NCBI GenBank assembly: GCA_032027165.1
Contig: JAVSMO010000001.1
Span: 2,845,342 to 2,879,962 of the forward strand
Direction of reading: 5' to 3'
From: Denitratisoma sp.
GTDB taxonomy: Bacteria > Pseudomonadota > Gammaproteobacteria > Burkholderiales > Rhodocyclaceae
DNA: 34,621 nt
This document shows positions 8,702 to 16,320 of the stretch, in pieces. The notes under the pieces were generated by a model. The model saw nothing but the letters and a program-made list of their open reading frames with translations. It was not told where the DNA came from and ran no database searches. The position numbers were made by a program, and so were the translations under genes. The stretch's first letter is position 1, and every line of letters begins with the position of its first letter.

Positions 8702-11317
8702 ATGGAAACCGTCTTCGGCTTTTTCGTCGCGCTGATCTTCATTTACGTCCTGCTGGAATGGCGGCTGGGCAAGGCGCGGCGCGAGTCGGAGCGGCGCTAC
8801 GCCGACCTCGAGGCGAAGATGCGCTGGCTCTACAAGATGCTGGACGAACTGCAGGCCGCGCCGCCCAAGCCGGCGGAAGCCCCTGCCGTCGAAGCGCCGC
8901 CGGCCGCGGAAACGAACGCCGAGCCTCAGGCCGAGATAACCGCCGTCCCGCAGAGACTGACTTTGCCGGAGGAAGCGGCGGCTGTTCCGCCTGCCGGGGA
9001 ACCGGCGACGGAAAAGGAGCCGGGCTGGCTGGCGAAGCTGCTCTTCGGCGGCAACATCCTGGCGAAGATCGGCGTCGTGCTGCTGATCTTCGGCGTCGGC
9101 TCGGCGCTGAAGCTCGCCGCCGAGTTCGGCGTGCTGCCGGCGGAGGCGCGCCTCGGCATCGCGGCGCTGTTCGGCGTGGCGCTGGGCGTGCTCGGCTGGC
9201 GCAAGCGCGCCGGCCACGAGATGTTCGGCTTCGCCCTGCAGGGCGGCGGCGTGGCGGTGCTGTATCTCGTCGTCTATTTCGCCCTGACGCGCTACGCGCT
9301 GATCGGCACCGCCGCGGCCTTCGCGCTGTTCGTGCTACTCGGCGTCGGCGGCATGTTGCTGGCCGCGATCCAGGACGGCCGCTCGCTGGCGGTGCTCGGC
9401 CTGATCGGCGCCTTCCTTGCGCCGATCCTCGCTTCGAGCGACACCGGCAACCACGTCGTGCTGTTCTCCTATTTCACCCTGCTGAACCTGTTCATCTTCG
9501 GCCTGAGCTGGTTCAGGTCGTGGCGCTCGCTCAACGTGGCGGGCTTCCTGCTCACCTTCGCCATCGGTGTGAACTGGGGATTGAAGTTCTACCGGCCGGA
9601 GTATTTCTCGACGGCCGAGCCCTTCCTCGTCGTCCTGTTCCTCATCTACAGCCTGATCCCGATCGTGTTCGCGCTGCGTGCGGCGCCGGGCACCGCGGCA
9701 GTGGACCGCGTCGATGCCGTGCTGATCTTCGGCACGCCGGTGGTGTGCGGCTTCCTGCAGGTGCCGCTGGTGGAGCCCTTCGAATACGGCCTCGCTTGGT
9801 CGGCCGGCCTTGCGGGGTTGTACTACCTGGCGATCGCCACCTTCGTCGCCCGGCGCGGCAGCGATGAATTGTCGGTGCTGGCGGAGAGCCAGCGCTGGGT
9901 CGGCGCCGCGCTGCTGACGCTGGCCGTGCCCTTTGCCTTCGGCGCGCGTGCGACGGTGGCGCTGTGGGCGCTGGAAGGCGCGGCGGCGGCGTGGATGGGC
10001 GCGAAACGCGAACGCACGCGCATCGCGCTGGCCGGCCTGGCGCTGCAGCTCGTCGCCGGCGGCTATTTCCTGCTGCACGTCGACGAGCTCCGTCACGTCA
10101 CGGCGCTCGCCAACGACGTCTTCGTCGGCGGCATGCTGGTGGCGGTCGCCGGATTGATCGGGAGTTACGCGGCCAGCCGTATGAATCCGAAGGCGGCGCC
10201 GCAATTCCTCTCCGCCGCGATGCTGCTGTGGAGCGCGCTGTGGCTTTACGGAACGGGGCTCAACGAGATCGACGTCTTCGTCGAGCGGCCCTGGCGCTTC
10301 GCCGCCTCGCTGGCACTGGTTGCCCTGCCGCTGGTGGCGGCCGAGTTCGCCGGCAAACGGCTCGACTGGCTGATTCTACGCCGGGCCGCCGTCCTGCTGC
10401 CGCTGGTGCTGGCCGGCGGCGCCGTGGCGGTGCTCGACCTCAAGCGCCATCCTTTCGCCGATGCGGCGTGGATCAGCTGGCTGCTGGCGTATGCCGGCCA
10501 CTTCGCAGTGCTGAAGCGCCAGGAGGATGAAGGTGAAACGCTGTGGCTCAAGCTTCGCCACGCGCTGGGCTTCTGCGTGCTCGCCGCGCTCGCCGGCTGG
10601 GAGGCGAGCTGGCAGCTGAAGGAAGGGCTGCCCGAGATCCGCCTCGCGCGCATGCTCGGCTGGGGCGTGGTGCCGGCGTTGCAGCTCGCGGCGGCGCACT
10701 ATGCAGCGCGGATCGACGCATGGCCGCTCGCAACGAACCGCAACGCCTATCTGAGTCTGGGCTCGAGTCCGGTGGTGCTGGCGCTGGCGGCGTGGACCTG
10801 CGTGCTCAACTTCGATTACTCCGGCACGGCCGGCGGGTGGACCTACATCCCCTTGCTCAATCCGCTCGACCTTGCGCAGATTCTCGTGCTGGCGACGCTG
10901 TTCGCCTGGGTGCGTGAGCAGTCCCGCGCGAAAGGCCTTCTCTTCGCCGTGCTGGGGGGGCTGACTTTCGTCTGGGTCAGCGCCGGTGCGGCGCGCACGG
11001 TGCACCACTGGCTGGGCGTGCCCTTCGTCTGGCACGCCCTGGTCGACTCGGTGGCGCTGCAGGCGAGCTGGTCGATCCTGTGGACCCTGCTCGCCCTCGG
11101 CCTGATGATCCAGGCGACGCGCCGCGGCCTGCGCACGCTGTGGTTCGCCGGCTTCGGACTGCTCGGGGTGGTCGGCCTGAAGCTGATGCTGGTGGACACG
11201 GCCCACGTGAACACGCTGGGCCGCACGGTGTCGTTGCTCGGCGTGGCGCTGCTGGTGATCGCCGCCAGCTACTTCGCGCCGACGCCGCCGCGGGAGGCGG
11301 CGGCGGAGAACAATTAA
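8702..11317 (+). CDS. Large DUF2339-family polytopic membrane protein
   Basis: The 871-residue product has one N-terminal membrane helix (METVFGFFVALIFIYVLLEW), a charged and probably coiled segment (about 20-55), and a Pro/Ala/Glu-rich linker (about 56-105). About 25 predicted hydrophobic helices fill the rest. The segment GWLAKLLFGGNILAKIGVVL and the repeated short helices are typical of DUF2339, a family of unknown function found in envelope-related contexts. The start is ATG 8702 because a perfect AGGAGG sits 5 bases upstream, directly after the stop of the previous gene. It is the last gene of the cassette. Its stop codon overlaps the convergent parB stop by 4 bases at 11314-11317. Confidence 0.85.
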   Translation: METVFGFFVALIFIYVLLEWRLGKARRESERRYADLEAKMRWLYKMLDELQAAPPKPAEAPAVEAPPAAETNAEPQAEITAVPQRLTLPEEAAAVPPAGEPATEKEPGWLAKLLFGGNILAKIGVVLLIFGVGSALKLAAEFGVLPAEARLGIAALFGVALGVLGWRKRAGHEMFGFALQGGGVAVLYLVVYFALTRYALIGTAAAFALFVLLGVGGMLLAAIQDGRSLAVLGLIGAFLAPILASSDTGNHVVLFSYFTLLNLFIFGLSWFRSWRSLNVAGFLLTFAIGVNWGLKFYRPEYFSTAEPFLVVLFLIYSLIPIVFALRAAPGTAAVDRVDAVLIFGTPVVCGFLQVPLVEPFEYGLAWSAGLAGLYYLAIATFVARRGSDELSVLAESQRWVGAALLTLAVPFAFGARATVALWALEGAAAAWMGAKRERTRIALAGLALQLVAGGYFLLHVDELRHVTALANDVFVGGMLVAVAGLIGSYAASRMNPKAAPQFLSAAMLLWSALWLYGTGLNEIDVFVERPWRFAASLALVALPLVAAEFAGKRLDWLILRRAAVLLPLVLAGGAVAVLDLKRHPFADAAWISWLLAYAGHFAVLKRQEDEGETLWLKLRHALGFCVLAALAGWEASWQLKEGLPEIRLARMLGWGVVPALQLAAAHYAARIDAWPLATNRNAYLSLGSSPVVLALAAWTCVLNFDYSGTAGGWTYIPLLNPLDLAQILVLATLFAWVREQSRAKGLLFAVLGGLTFVWVSAGAARTVHHWLGVPFVWHALVDSVALQASWSILWTLLALGLMIQATRRGLRTLWFAGFGLLGVVGLKLMLVDTAHVNTLGRTVSLLGVALLVIAASYFAPTPPREAAAENN

Positions 11318-12159
11318 CGCAGCTTCTCGAGGAGGCCGTCGAGCTGGTCGAGGCTGGAGAAGCCGATGGCGATCTGGCCGGCACCCTTGGCGCTCATCTT
11401 GATCTTCACCTGCGTGCCGAGCGAATCGGCGAGTTCCTCCTCGAGGCGCGCCACGTCGCGGTCTTCCTTCTTCGCCGCGGCGGCCTTCTGCTTGGGCGGA
11501 TTGAGCTCGTGCTGCACCATGCGCTCGGCTTCGCGCACGGAATAGCCCTTGGCGGAAATGCGGTGGGCGAGCTGCACCTGGCTGGCTTTGGCCAGCGGCA
11601 GCAGCGCGCGGGCATGGCCCATGTCGATCTGGCCTGACATGAGCAGGTCCTGCACCGGCTTGGCGAGGTGCAGCAGGCGCAGCAGGTTGCTGGCGGCGGG
11701 ACGCGAGCGGCCGACGGAATCGGCGGCCTGCTGGTGGGTCATGCCGAACTCGTCGATGAGGCGCTGGATGCCCATCGCCTCTTCCAGGGGGTTCAAGTTC
11801 TCGCGCTGGATGTTCTCGATGAGCGACATGGCGAGCGCCGCGTCGTCGGGGATCTCGCGCACCAGCACCGGCACCTCGTGCAGGCCGGCCAGCTGCGAAG
11901 CGCGCCAGCGGCGCTCGCCGGCGATGATCTCGTAGCGGCCGCCGTCGACCGGGCGCACCAGGATCGGCTGCATGACGCCCTGGGCCTTGATGGAGGCGGC
12001 CAGTTCGTTCAACGACTCCTGGTCCATGTGCGTGCGCGGCTGGTACTTGCCGGGCTGCAGGTAGTCGACGCGCAAGGTGTCCTGGCGCTGCGGCTCGTTG
12101 CTGTTGCCGGCGAGCAGGGCGTCGAGCCCGCGGCCGAGGCCTTTCGGTTTGGTAGCCAT
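11314..12159 (-). CDS. parB: Chromosome-partitioning protein ParB
   Basis: ParB is the CTP-dependent DNA clamp that loads at parS and spreads, marking the origin for segregation. The 281-residue product has the N-terminal ParA-interacting segment (KPKGLGRGLDALL), the CTP-binding box GERRWRA at residues 81-87, the ENIQRENLNPLEEA motif and a helix-turn-helix (MTHQQAADSVGRSRPAASNL). The C-terminal dimerisation domain follows. It lies 13 bases after parA on the same strand. Two candidate parS sites are present in the window (15539-15554 and 21380-21395). Confidence 0.96.
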   Translation of the reverse strand: MATKPKGLGRGLDALLAGNSNEPQRQDTLRVDYLQPGKYQPRTHMDQESLNELAASIKAQGVMQPILVRPVDGGRYEIIAGERRWRASQLAGLHEVPVLVREIPDDAALAMSLIENIQRENLNPLEEAMGIQRLIDEFGMTHQQAADSVGRSRPAASNLLRLLHLAKPVQDLLMSGQIDMGHARALLPLAKASQVQLAHRISAKGYSVREAERMVQHELNPPKQKAAAAKKEDRDVARLEEELADSLGTQVKIKMSAKGAGQIAIGFSSLDQLDGLLEKLR

Positions 12160-12172
12160 GTATTTTGTCTCC

Positions 12173-12943
12173 CTAGAATGTCTTGACGCGTTCGATCATC
12201 TCGGCGGCGAAGGCGAGATACGCCTGCGCGCCCTTGGCGGCGCGGTCGAACACCACGCCGGGCATGCCGTAGCTCGGCGCCTCGGCCAGGCGCACGTTGC
12301 GCGGCACGATGGACTTGAACACCTTGTCGCCGAAATGCTGCTCGAGTTGCGCGCTGACCTGGTTGGACAGGGTGCTGCGCGTGTCGAACATGACGCGCAG
12401 CAGGCCGATGATCTTGAGGTCCGGGTTGAGGTTGGCGTGCACCTTCTTGATGGTGTTCACCAGGTCGGAGAGGCCCTCCAGCGCGTAGTACTCGCACTGC
12501 ATCGGGATGATGACGCCGTTGGCGGCGCACAGGCCGTTCAGCGTCAGCATGCTGAGCGAGGGCGGGCAGTCGATGAGGACGAAATCGTAGTCCTTGTCGT
12601 GCATCGCCAGGGCGTGCTTGAGGCGCGTCTCGCGGTTGTCGAGGTCGACCATCTCCACTTCGGCGCCGGCAAGATCGCGATTGGCCGGCAGGGTGTCGTA
12701 CTTGCCGGTCTCGGATGCCTGGCGCGCCTCGGCCAGCGAGGTCAGGCCAAGCAGCACGTGGTAGACCGAGTTCTTCAGCGTGCGCTTGTCCACGCCGCTG
12801 CCCATGGTAGCGTTGCCCTGCGGGTCGAGGTCGACCAGCAGCACGCGCTGGCCCTGGGCGGCGAGCGCCGCAGCGAGGTTCACCGTGGTGGTGGTCTTGC
12901 CGACCCCGCCCTTCTGGTTGGCGACTGCAAATATATAGGACAT
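12173..12943 (-). CDS. parA: Chromosome-partitioning ATPase ParA (Soj type)
   Basis: ParA is the Walker-type ATPase that moves ParB-parS complexes. The 256-residue product carries the deviant Walker A motif KGGVGKTT at residues 11-18, the DLDPQGNAT segment and the DFVLIDCPPS Walker B region. It lacks the N-terminal HTH of plasmid type Ia ParAs, so it is a chromosomal Soj-like form. The ribosome site AGGGAG is embedded in the last codons of rsmG, with 4 bases between the rsmG stop and the parA ATG. Confidence 0.96.
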   Translation of the reverse strand: MSYIFAVANQKGGVGKTTTTVNLAAALAAQGQRVLLVDLDPQGNATMGSGVDKRTLKNSVYHVLLGLTSLAEARQASETGKYDTLPANRDLAGAEVEMVDLDNRETRLKHALAMHDKDYDFVLIDCPPSLSMLTLNGLCAANGVIIPMQCEYYALEGLSDLVNTIKKVHANLNPDLKIIGLLRVMFDTRSTLSNQVSAQLEQHFGDKVFKSIVPRNVRLAEAPSYGMPGVVFDRAAKGAQAYLAFAAEMIERVKTF

Positions 12944-12947
12944 TTTT

Positions 12948-13577
12948 TTATTGCTCCCTTATCACGCGCACCAGGTGGCGCGCGCCCTCCACGCCCGGCA
13001 CTTGCAATGGCGTCACCTCCGCCACGCGCCAGCCGGCCGGCAGCTGGGCGATTTCCTCGTAGGGGTGCACCCCCTTCATGGCCAGCAGCGCGCCGCCTTC
13101 GGCGAGCAGATGGCCGGACAGCTTGACAAACTCGGCGAGATCGGAAAACGCGCGCGAGATCACCACGTCGCATTTCTCCGCCGGCTGCCAGGCCTCGACC
13201 CGCGCGCAGTGCACCGAGACGTTGGCGAGGCGCAACTCGATCTTCGCCTGCTGCTGGAAGGCCGATTTCTTCTGGTTGCTCTCCACCAGCGCCACCTGCA
13301 GGTCCGGCCGCGCGATGGCGAGCGGGATGCCCGGCAGGCCGCCGCCGCTGCCGATGTCGGCGAGGCGTTTCGCGTTGCCCAAGTACGGCAGCACCGCCAG
13401 CGAATCCAGCAGGTGGTGGCTGATCACCTGTTCCTCGTCGCGCAGCGCGGTGAGGTTGTACACCTTGTTCCACTTGCCGAGCAACGCGGCGAAGGCCAGC
13501 AGCTTCTCCTGCTCGGCGGGCGGCAAATCCAGGCCCAGCGCAGCCAGGCCGCGCGACATTTGTTCTACCCTGCTCAT
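12948..13577 (-). CDS. rsmG: 16S rRNA (guanine527-N7)-methyltransferase RsmG
   Basis: RsmG (GidB) uses S-adenosylmethionine to methylate G527 of 16S rRNA; its loss gives low-level streptomycin resistance. The 209-residue product has the substrate segment [13 protein letters not shown], the SAM-binding motif [16 protein letters not shown] and a downstream [10 protein letters not shown] motif typical of the family. Its start overlaps the mnmG stop by ATGA, and parA follows closely, giving the classical mnmG-rsmG-parA-parB order. A second in-frame ATG at codon 7 is possible. Confidence 0.96.
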   Translation of the reverse strand: MSRVEQMSRGLAALGLDLPPAEQEKLLAFAALLGKWNKVYNLTALRDEEQVISHHLLDSLAVLPYLGNAKRLADIGSGGGLPGIPLAIARPDLQVALVESNQKKSAFQQQAKIELRLANVSVHCARVEAWQPAEKCDVVISRAFSDLAEFVKLSGHLLAEGGALLAMKGVHPYEEIAQLPAGWRVAEVTPLQVPGVEGARHLVRVIREQ

Positions 13578-15475
13578 GCGCGCCTGCGGGATTCCCGCAA
13601 CGATGAGCCGCGCCGCTTCAGGTGCACCAGCAACAGCGAGATGGCGGCCGGCGTGATGCCCTGGATGCGCGAGGCCTGCCCGAGGGTTTCCGGCCGGTGC
13701 TGGTTGAGCTTCTGCTGCACCTCGATCGAGAGGCCGCGCACCGTGCGGTAGTCGAGGTCGTCCGGCAGCGGCGTGTCTTCCTGCTCGCGGCTCCTGGCGA
13801 TCTCCTCGGCCTGGCGGTCGATGTAGCCCTGGTACTTGGCCTGGATCTCCAGCTGCTCGACGGCCTGCGCATCGACGATCGGCTCGCCCGCGCCGGGTAG
13901 CGTCATCAGGCTGGCGTAGCTCACGTCGGGCCGGCGCAGCAGTTCGGCCAGGCTGTATTCGTGCTCGAGCGGCTTGCCGAGGACGCGTTCGGCGTTCGCG
14001 GCATCGACCGTCTTAGGATTCACCCAGGTCGTCTTCAGGCGCTCCTGCTCGCGGGCGATGGCCTCGCGCTTGCGGCTGAAGGCGTCCCAGCGCACGTCGT
14101 CGACGAGGCCCAGCCGGCGGCCGGCTTCGGTCAGGCGCAGGTCGGCGTTGTCCTCGCGCAGGCTGAGGCGGTATTCGGCGCGGCTGGTGAACATGCGGTA
14201 GGGCTCGGAGACGCCGCGGGTGATGAGGTCGTCGGCCAGCACGCCGAGATAGGCTTCGTCGCGGCGCGGGCACCACGGTGCCTCGCCCTTGGCGCGCAGG
14301 GCGGCGTTGAGGCCGGCGAGCAGGCCCTGGGCGGCGGCCTCTTCGTAGCCGGTGGTGCCGTTGATCTGGCCGGCGAAGTACAGGTTCCGGATGGCCTTGG
14401 TTTCCAGCGAGGAATGCAGGCCGCGCGGGTCGAAGTAGTCGTACTCGATGGCGTAGCCGGGGCGCAGGATGTGGGCGTGCTCGAGGCCGGGGATGGAGTG
14501 CACCAGCTCGAGCTGCACATCGAAGGGCAGGCTGGTGGAGATGCCGTTCGGGTAGATCTCGTGCGTCGTCAGGCCTTCCGGCTCGAGGAAGATCTGGTGG
14601 CTCGTCTTGTCGGCGAAGCGGTGGATCTTGTCCTCGATGGAGGGACAATAGCGAGGACCCACTCCTTCGATGACTCCTGTAAACATGGGCGATCGGTCCA
14701 GACCGCCACGGATGATGTCGTGCGTGTGCTGGGTGGTATGCGTGATCCAGCAGGGCAATTGCCGCGGATGCTGCGCAGCATTTCCGAGGAAGGAAAACAC
14801 CGGTGCCGGGTCGTCGCCCGGCTGCACGGTCATGATCGAGAAATCGATGCTGCGCCCGTCGAGGCGCGGCGGCGTGCCGGTCTTCAGGCGACCGGCGGGC
14901 AGCTTCAACTCGCGTAGGCGCGCGGCGAGGCTCACCGCCGGGGGATCGCCCATACGGCCGGCCTGGTAGTGATCGAGGCCGACATGGATCAGCCCGGCGA
15001 GGAAGGTGCCGGCGGTCAGCACCACGGTTTCGGCCTCGAAGCGCAGGCCGAGCTGGGTGACGGCGCCGGTGACACGGTCGCCGGACACGGTGAGGTCGTC
15101 AACGGCCGCCTGGAACAGCGTCAGATTGGGCTGGTTCTCCAGGCGGCGGCGGATCGCCGCCTTGTAGAGGACACGATCGGCCTGGGCGCGCGTGGCGCGC
15201 ACCGCCGGTCCCTTGCTGGAATTGAGGATGCGGAACTGGATGCCGGCCTCGTCGGTGGCCGCCGCCATGGCGCCGCCGAGCGCGTCGACTTCCTTGACCA
15301 GGTGCCCCTTGCCGATGCCGCCGATGGAGGGGTTGCAGGACATCGCGCCCAGCGTTTCGATGTTGTGCGTCAGCAGCAGCGTGCGGCAGCCGGCGCGTGC
15401 CGCGGCGAGCGCCGCTTCGGTGCCGGCATGGCCGCCGCCGATAATGATGACGTCATAACGCGTGGGAAACAGCAT
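13574..15475 (-). CDS. mnmG: tRNA uridine-5-carboxymethylaminomethyl modification enzyme MnmG
   Basis: MnmG (GidA) is the FAD-dependent partner of MnmE; the complex installs the cmnm5 group at U34 of certain tRNAs. The 633-residue product matches the family length. It has the FAD dinucleotide fold [20 protein letters not shown] near residue 10, the signatures [11 protein letters not shown] and [14 protein letters not shown], and the C-terminal helical domain that contacts MnmE. The start is ATG 15475. A possible -10 box lies at 15504-15509, just past the parS palindrome. In many relatives mnmE precedes mnmG directly; here about 6 kb of transporter genes separate them. Confidence 0.97.
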   Translation of the reverse strand: MLFPTRYDVIIIGGGHAGTEAALAAARAGCRTLLLTHNIETLGAMSCNPSIGGIGKGHLVKEVDALGGAMAAATDEAGIQFRILNSSKGPAVRATRAQADRVLYKAAIRRRLENQPNLTLFQAAVDDLTVSGDRVTGAVTQLGLRFEAETVVLTAGTFLAGLIHVGLDHYQAGRMGDPPAVSLAARLRELKLPAGRLKTGTPPRLDGRSIDFSIMTVQPGDDPAPVFSFLGNAAQHPRQLPCWITHTTQHTHDIIRGGLDRSPMFTGVIEGVGPRYCPSIEDKIHRFADKTSHQIFLEPEGLTTHEIYPNGISTSLPFDVQLELVHSIPGLEHAHILRPGYAIEYDYFDPRGLHSSLETKAIRNLYFAGQINGTTGYEEAAAQGLLAGLNAALRAKGEAPWCPRRDEAYLGVLADDLITRGVSEPYRMFTSRAEYRLSLREDNADLRLTEAGRRLGLVDDVRWDAFSRKREAIAREQERLKTTWVNPKTVDAANAERVLGKPLEHEYSLAELLRRPDVSYASLMTLPGAGEPIVDAQAVEQLEIQAKYQGYIDRQAEEIARSREQEDTPLPDDLDYRTVRGLSIEVQQKLNQHRPETLGQASRIQGITPAAISLLLVHLKRRGSSLRESRRRA

Positions 15476-15503
15476 GGCTCGGAGATCGCTTCAGGGAGGC
15501 GCC

Positions 15504-15509
15504 ATGATA
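15504..15509 (-). promoter_or_regulatory. Possible -10 box for mnmG
   Basis: TATCAT (minus strand) lies 29 bases before the mnmG start and just downstream of the parS palindrome/terminator. No good -35 box is seen at 16-18 bases; the position falls in the T-run of the palindrome. A promoter is needed here if the upstream terminator works. Confidence 0.35.
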
Positions 15510-15523
15510 CGCGAGGAGCGAGC

Positions 15524-15565
15524 AAAAAAACAGGGAAATGTTTCACGTGAAACATTTCCCTGTTT
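15524..15565 (-). terminator. Intrinsic terminator of the liv operon, formed by a perfect palindrome
   Basis: Bases 15528-15565 form a perfect 38-base palindrome (19-base arms). On the minus strand it is followed by seven T residues (15524-15530, partly within the arm). This lies 21 bases after the livF stop and 49 bases before mnmG, which fits a rho-independent terminator for livJHMGF. The parS core occupies the centre of the palindrome, so the perfect symmetry leaves little or no loop in RNA; pairing of the outer arms with a small central loop is the likely folded form. Confidence 0.65.
15539..15554. other. parS site (perfect 16-mer)
   Basis: The sequence TGTTTCACGTGAAACA is identical to the canonical Bacillus-type parS, recognised by chromosomal ParB proteins across bacteria. 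It lies just upstream of mnmG, 3.4 kb from the parB start and about 10 kb from dnaA, a typical distance. It is centred exactly in a longer 38-base palindrome. Confidence 0.92.
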
Positions 15566-15585
15566 AATCTTTAACTTACATAAAC

Positions 15586-16320
15586 TTACTGCTTCTTTCC
15601 GCCCAATCCAAGGTAGGTTTCGACGACGCGCGGATCGTCAGCCAGTTGGCGGCTGTCGCCTTCCAGGGCAACGCTGCCGGTCTCGAGGACGTAGCCGTAG
15701 TCGGCGATCTGCAGCGCGGCGCGCGCGTTCTGCTCGACGAGCAGGATGGCGACGCCGGTCTTCTTCAGGTCGGCGATGATGTGGAAGATCTCGCGCACGA
15801 TGAGCGGGGCGAGGCCGAGGCTCGGCTCGTCGAGCATGAGCAGTTTCGGCTTGGCCATCAGGGCGCGGCCCACCGCCAGCATCTGCCGCTCGCCGCCGGA
15901 GAGCGTGCCGGCCAATTGGGTGCGCCGTTCCTTGAGCCGCGGGAAGGTGGCGAAGACCTGGTCCATGGTCTTGCCCTCGTCGCGGTCACCGTGACGGTAG
16001 CGCTGGAAGGCACCGAGCAGGAGGTTGTCCTCCACGCTCATCTCGCCGAACAGCTCGCGCTTCTCGGGCACCAGCGTCATGCCCATGGCGACGAGATGCT
16101 CGACCTCGATGTCGCGCTGCACCTCGCCCTGGAATTCGATCTCGCCCTTCGAGGGCAGCAGGCCCATGATGGCGGAGAGCATGGTGGTCTTGCCGGCGCC
16201 GTTGGGTCCGATCACCGTGACGATCTTCCCCGCCTCCACCTTGAGGTTGATGTGGTGCAGCGCCTCGACCTTGCCGTAGGAGACGCACAGCTCGCGGATT
16301 TCCAGGATTGGGGTCGTCAT
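15586..16320 (-). CDS. livF: Branched-chain amino acid-type ABC transporter ATPase LivF
   Basis: This is one of the two ATPases of a LIV-I/HAAT-type importer. The 244-residue product has Walker A GPNGAGKTT at residues 38-46, the signature LSGGERQ near 140 and Walker B LLMLDE at 160-165. It ends in a typical LivF tail (ETYLGLG). The upstream gene ends with TGA overlapping ATG 16323 or the next ATG 16320; the second is better spaced from the GAGGGG ribosome site, so I chose it (one residue shorter). It is the last gene of the operon, followed by the parS-palindrome terminator. The real substrate could be a hydrophobic amino acid or another small organic acid or amide. Confidence 0.94.
   Translation of the reverse strand: MTTPILEIRELCVSYGKVEALHHINLKVEAGKIVTVIGPNGAGKTTMLSAIMGLLPSKGEIEFQGEVQRDIEVEHLVAMGMTLVPEKRELFGEMSVEDNLLLGAFQRYRHGDRDEGKTMDQVFATFPRLKERRTQLAGTLSGGERQMLAVGRALMAKPKLLMLDEPSLGLAPLIVREIFHIIADLKKTGVAILLVEQNARAALQIADYGYVLETGSVALEGDSRQLADDPRVVETYLGLGGKKQ

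Noticed and set aside
11200..11215. CACGTG core in the DUF2339 gene resembling parS
   Set aside because: Only one flank matches (CACGTGAA); the left arm does not, so it is not a credible ParB site. Other CACGTG cores near 12757 and 16817 fail on both flanks.
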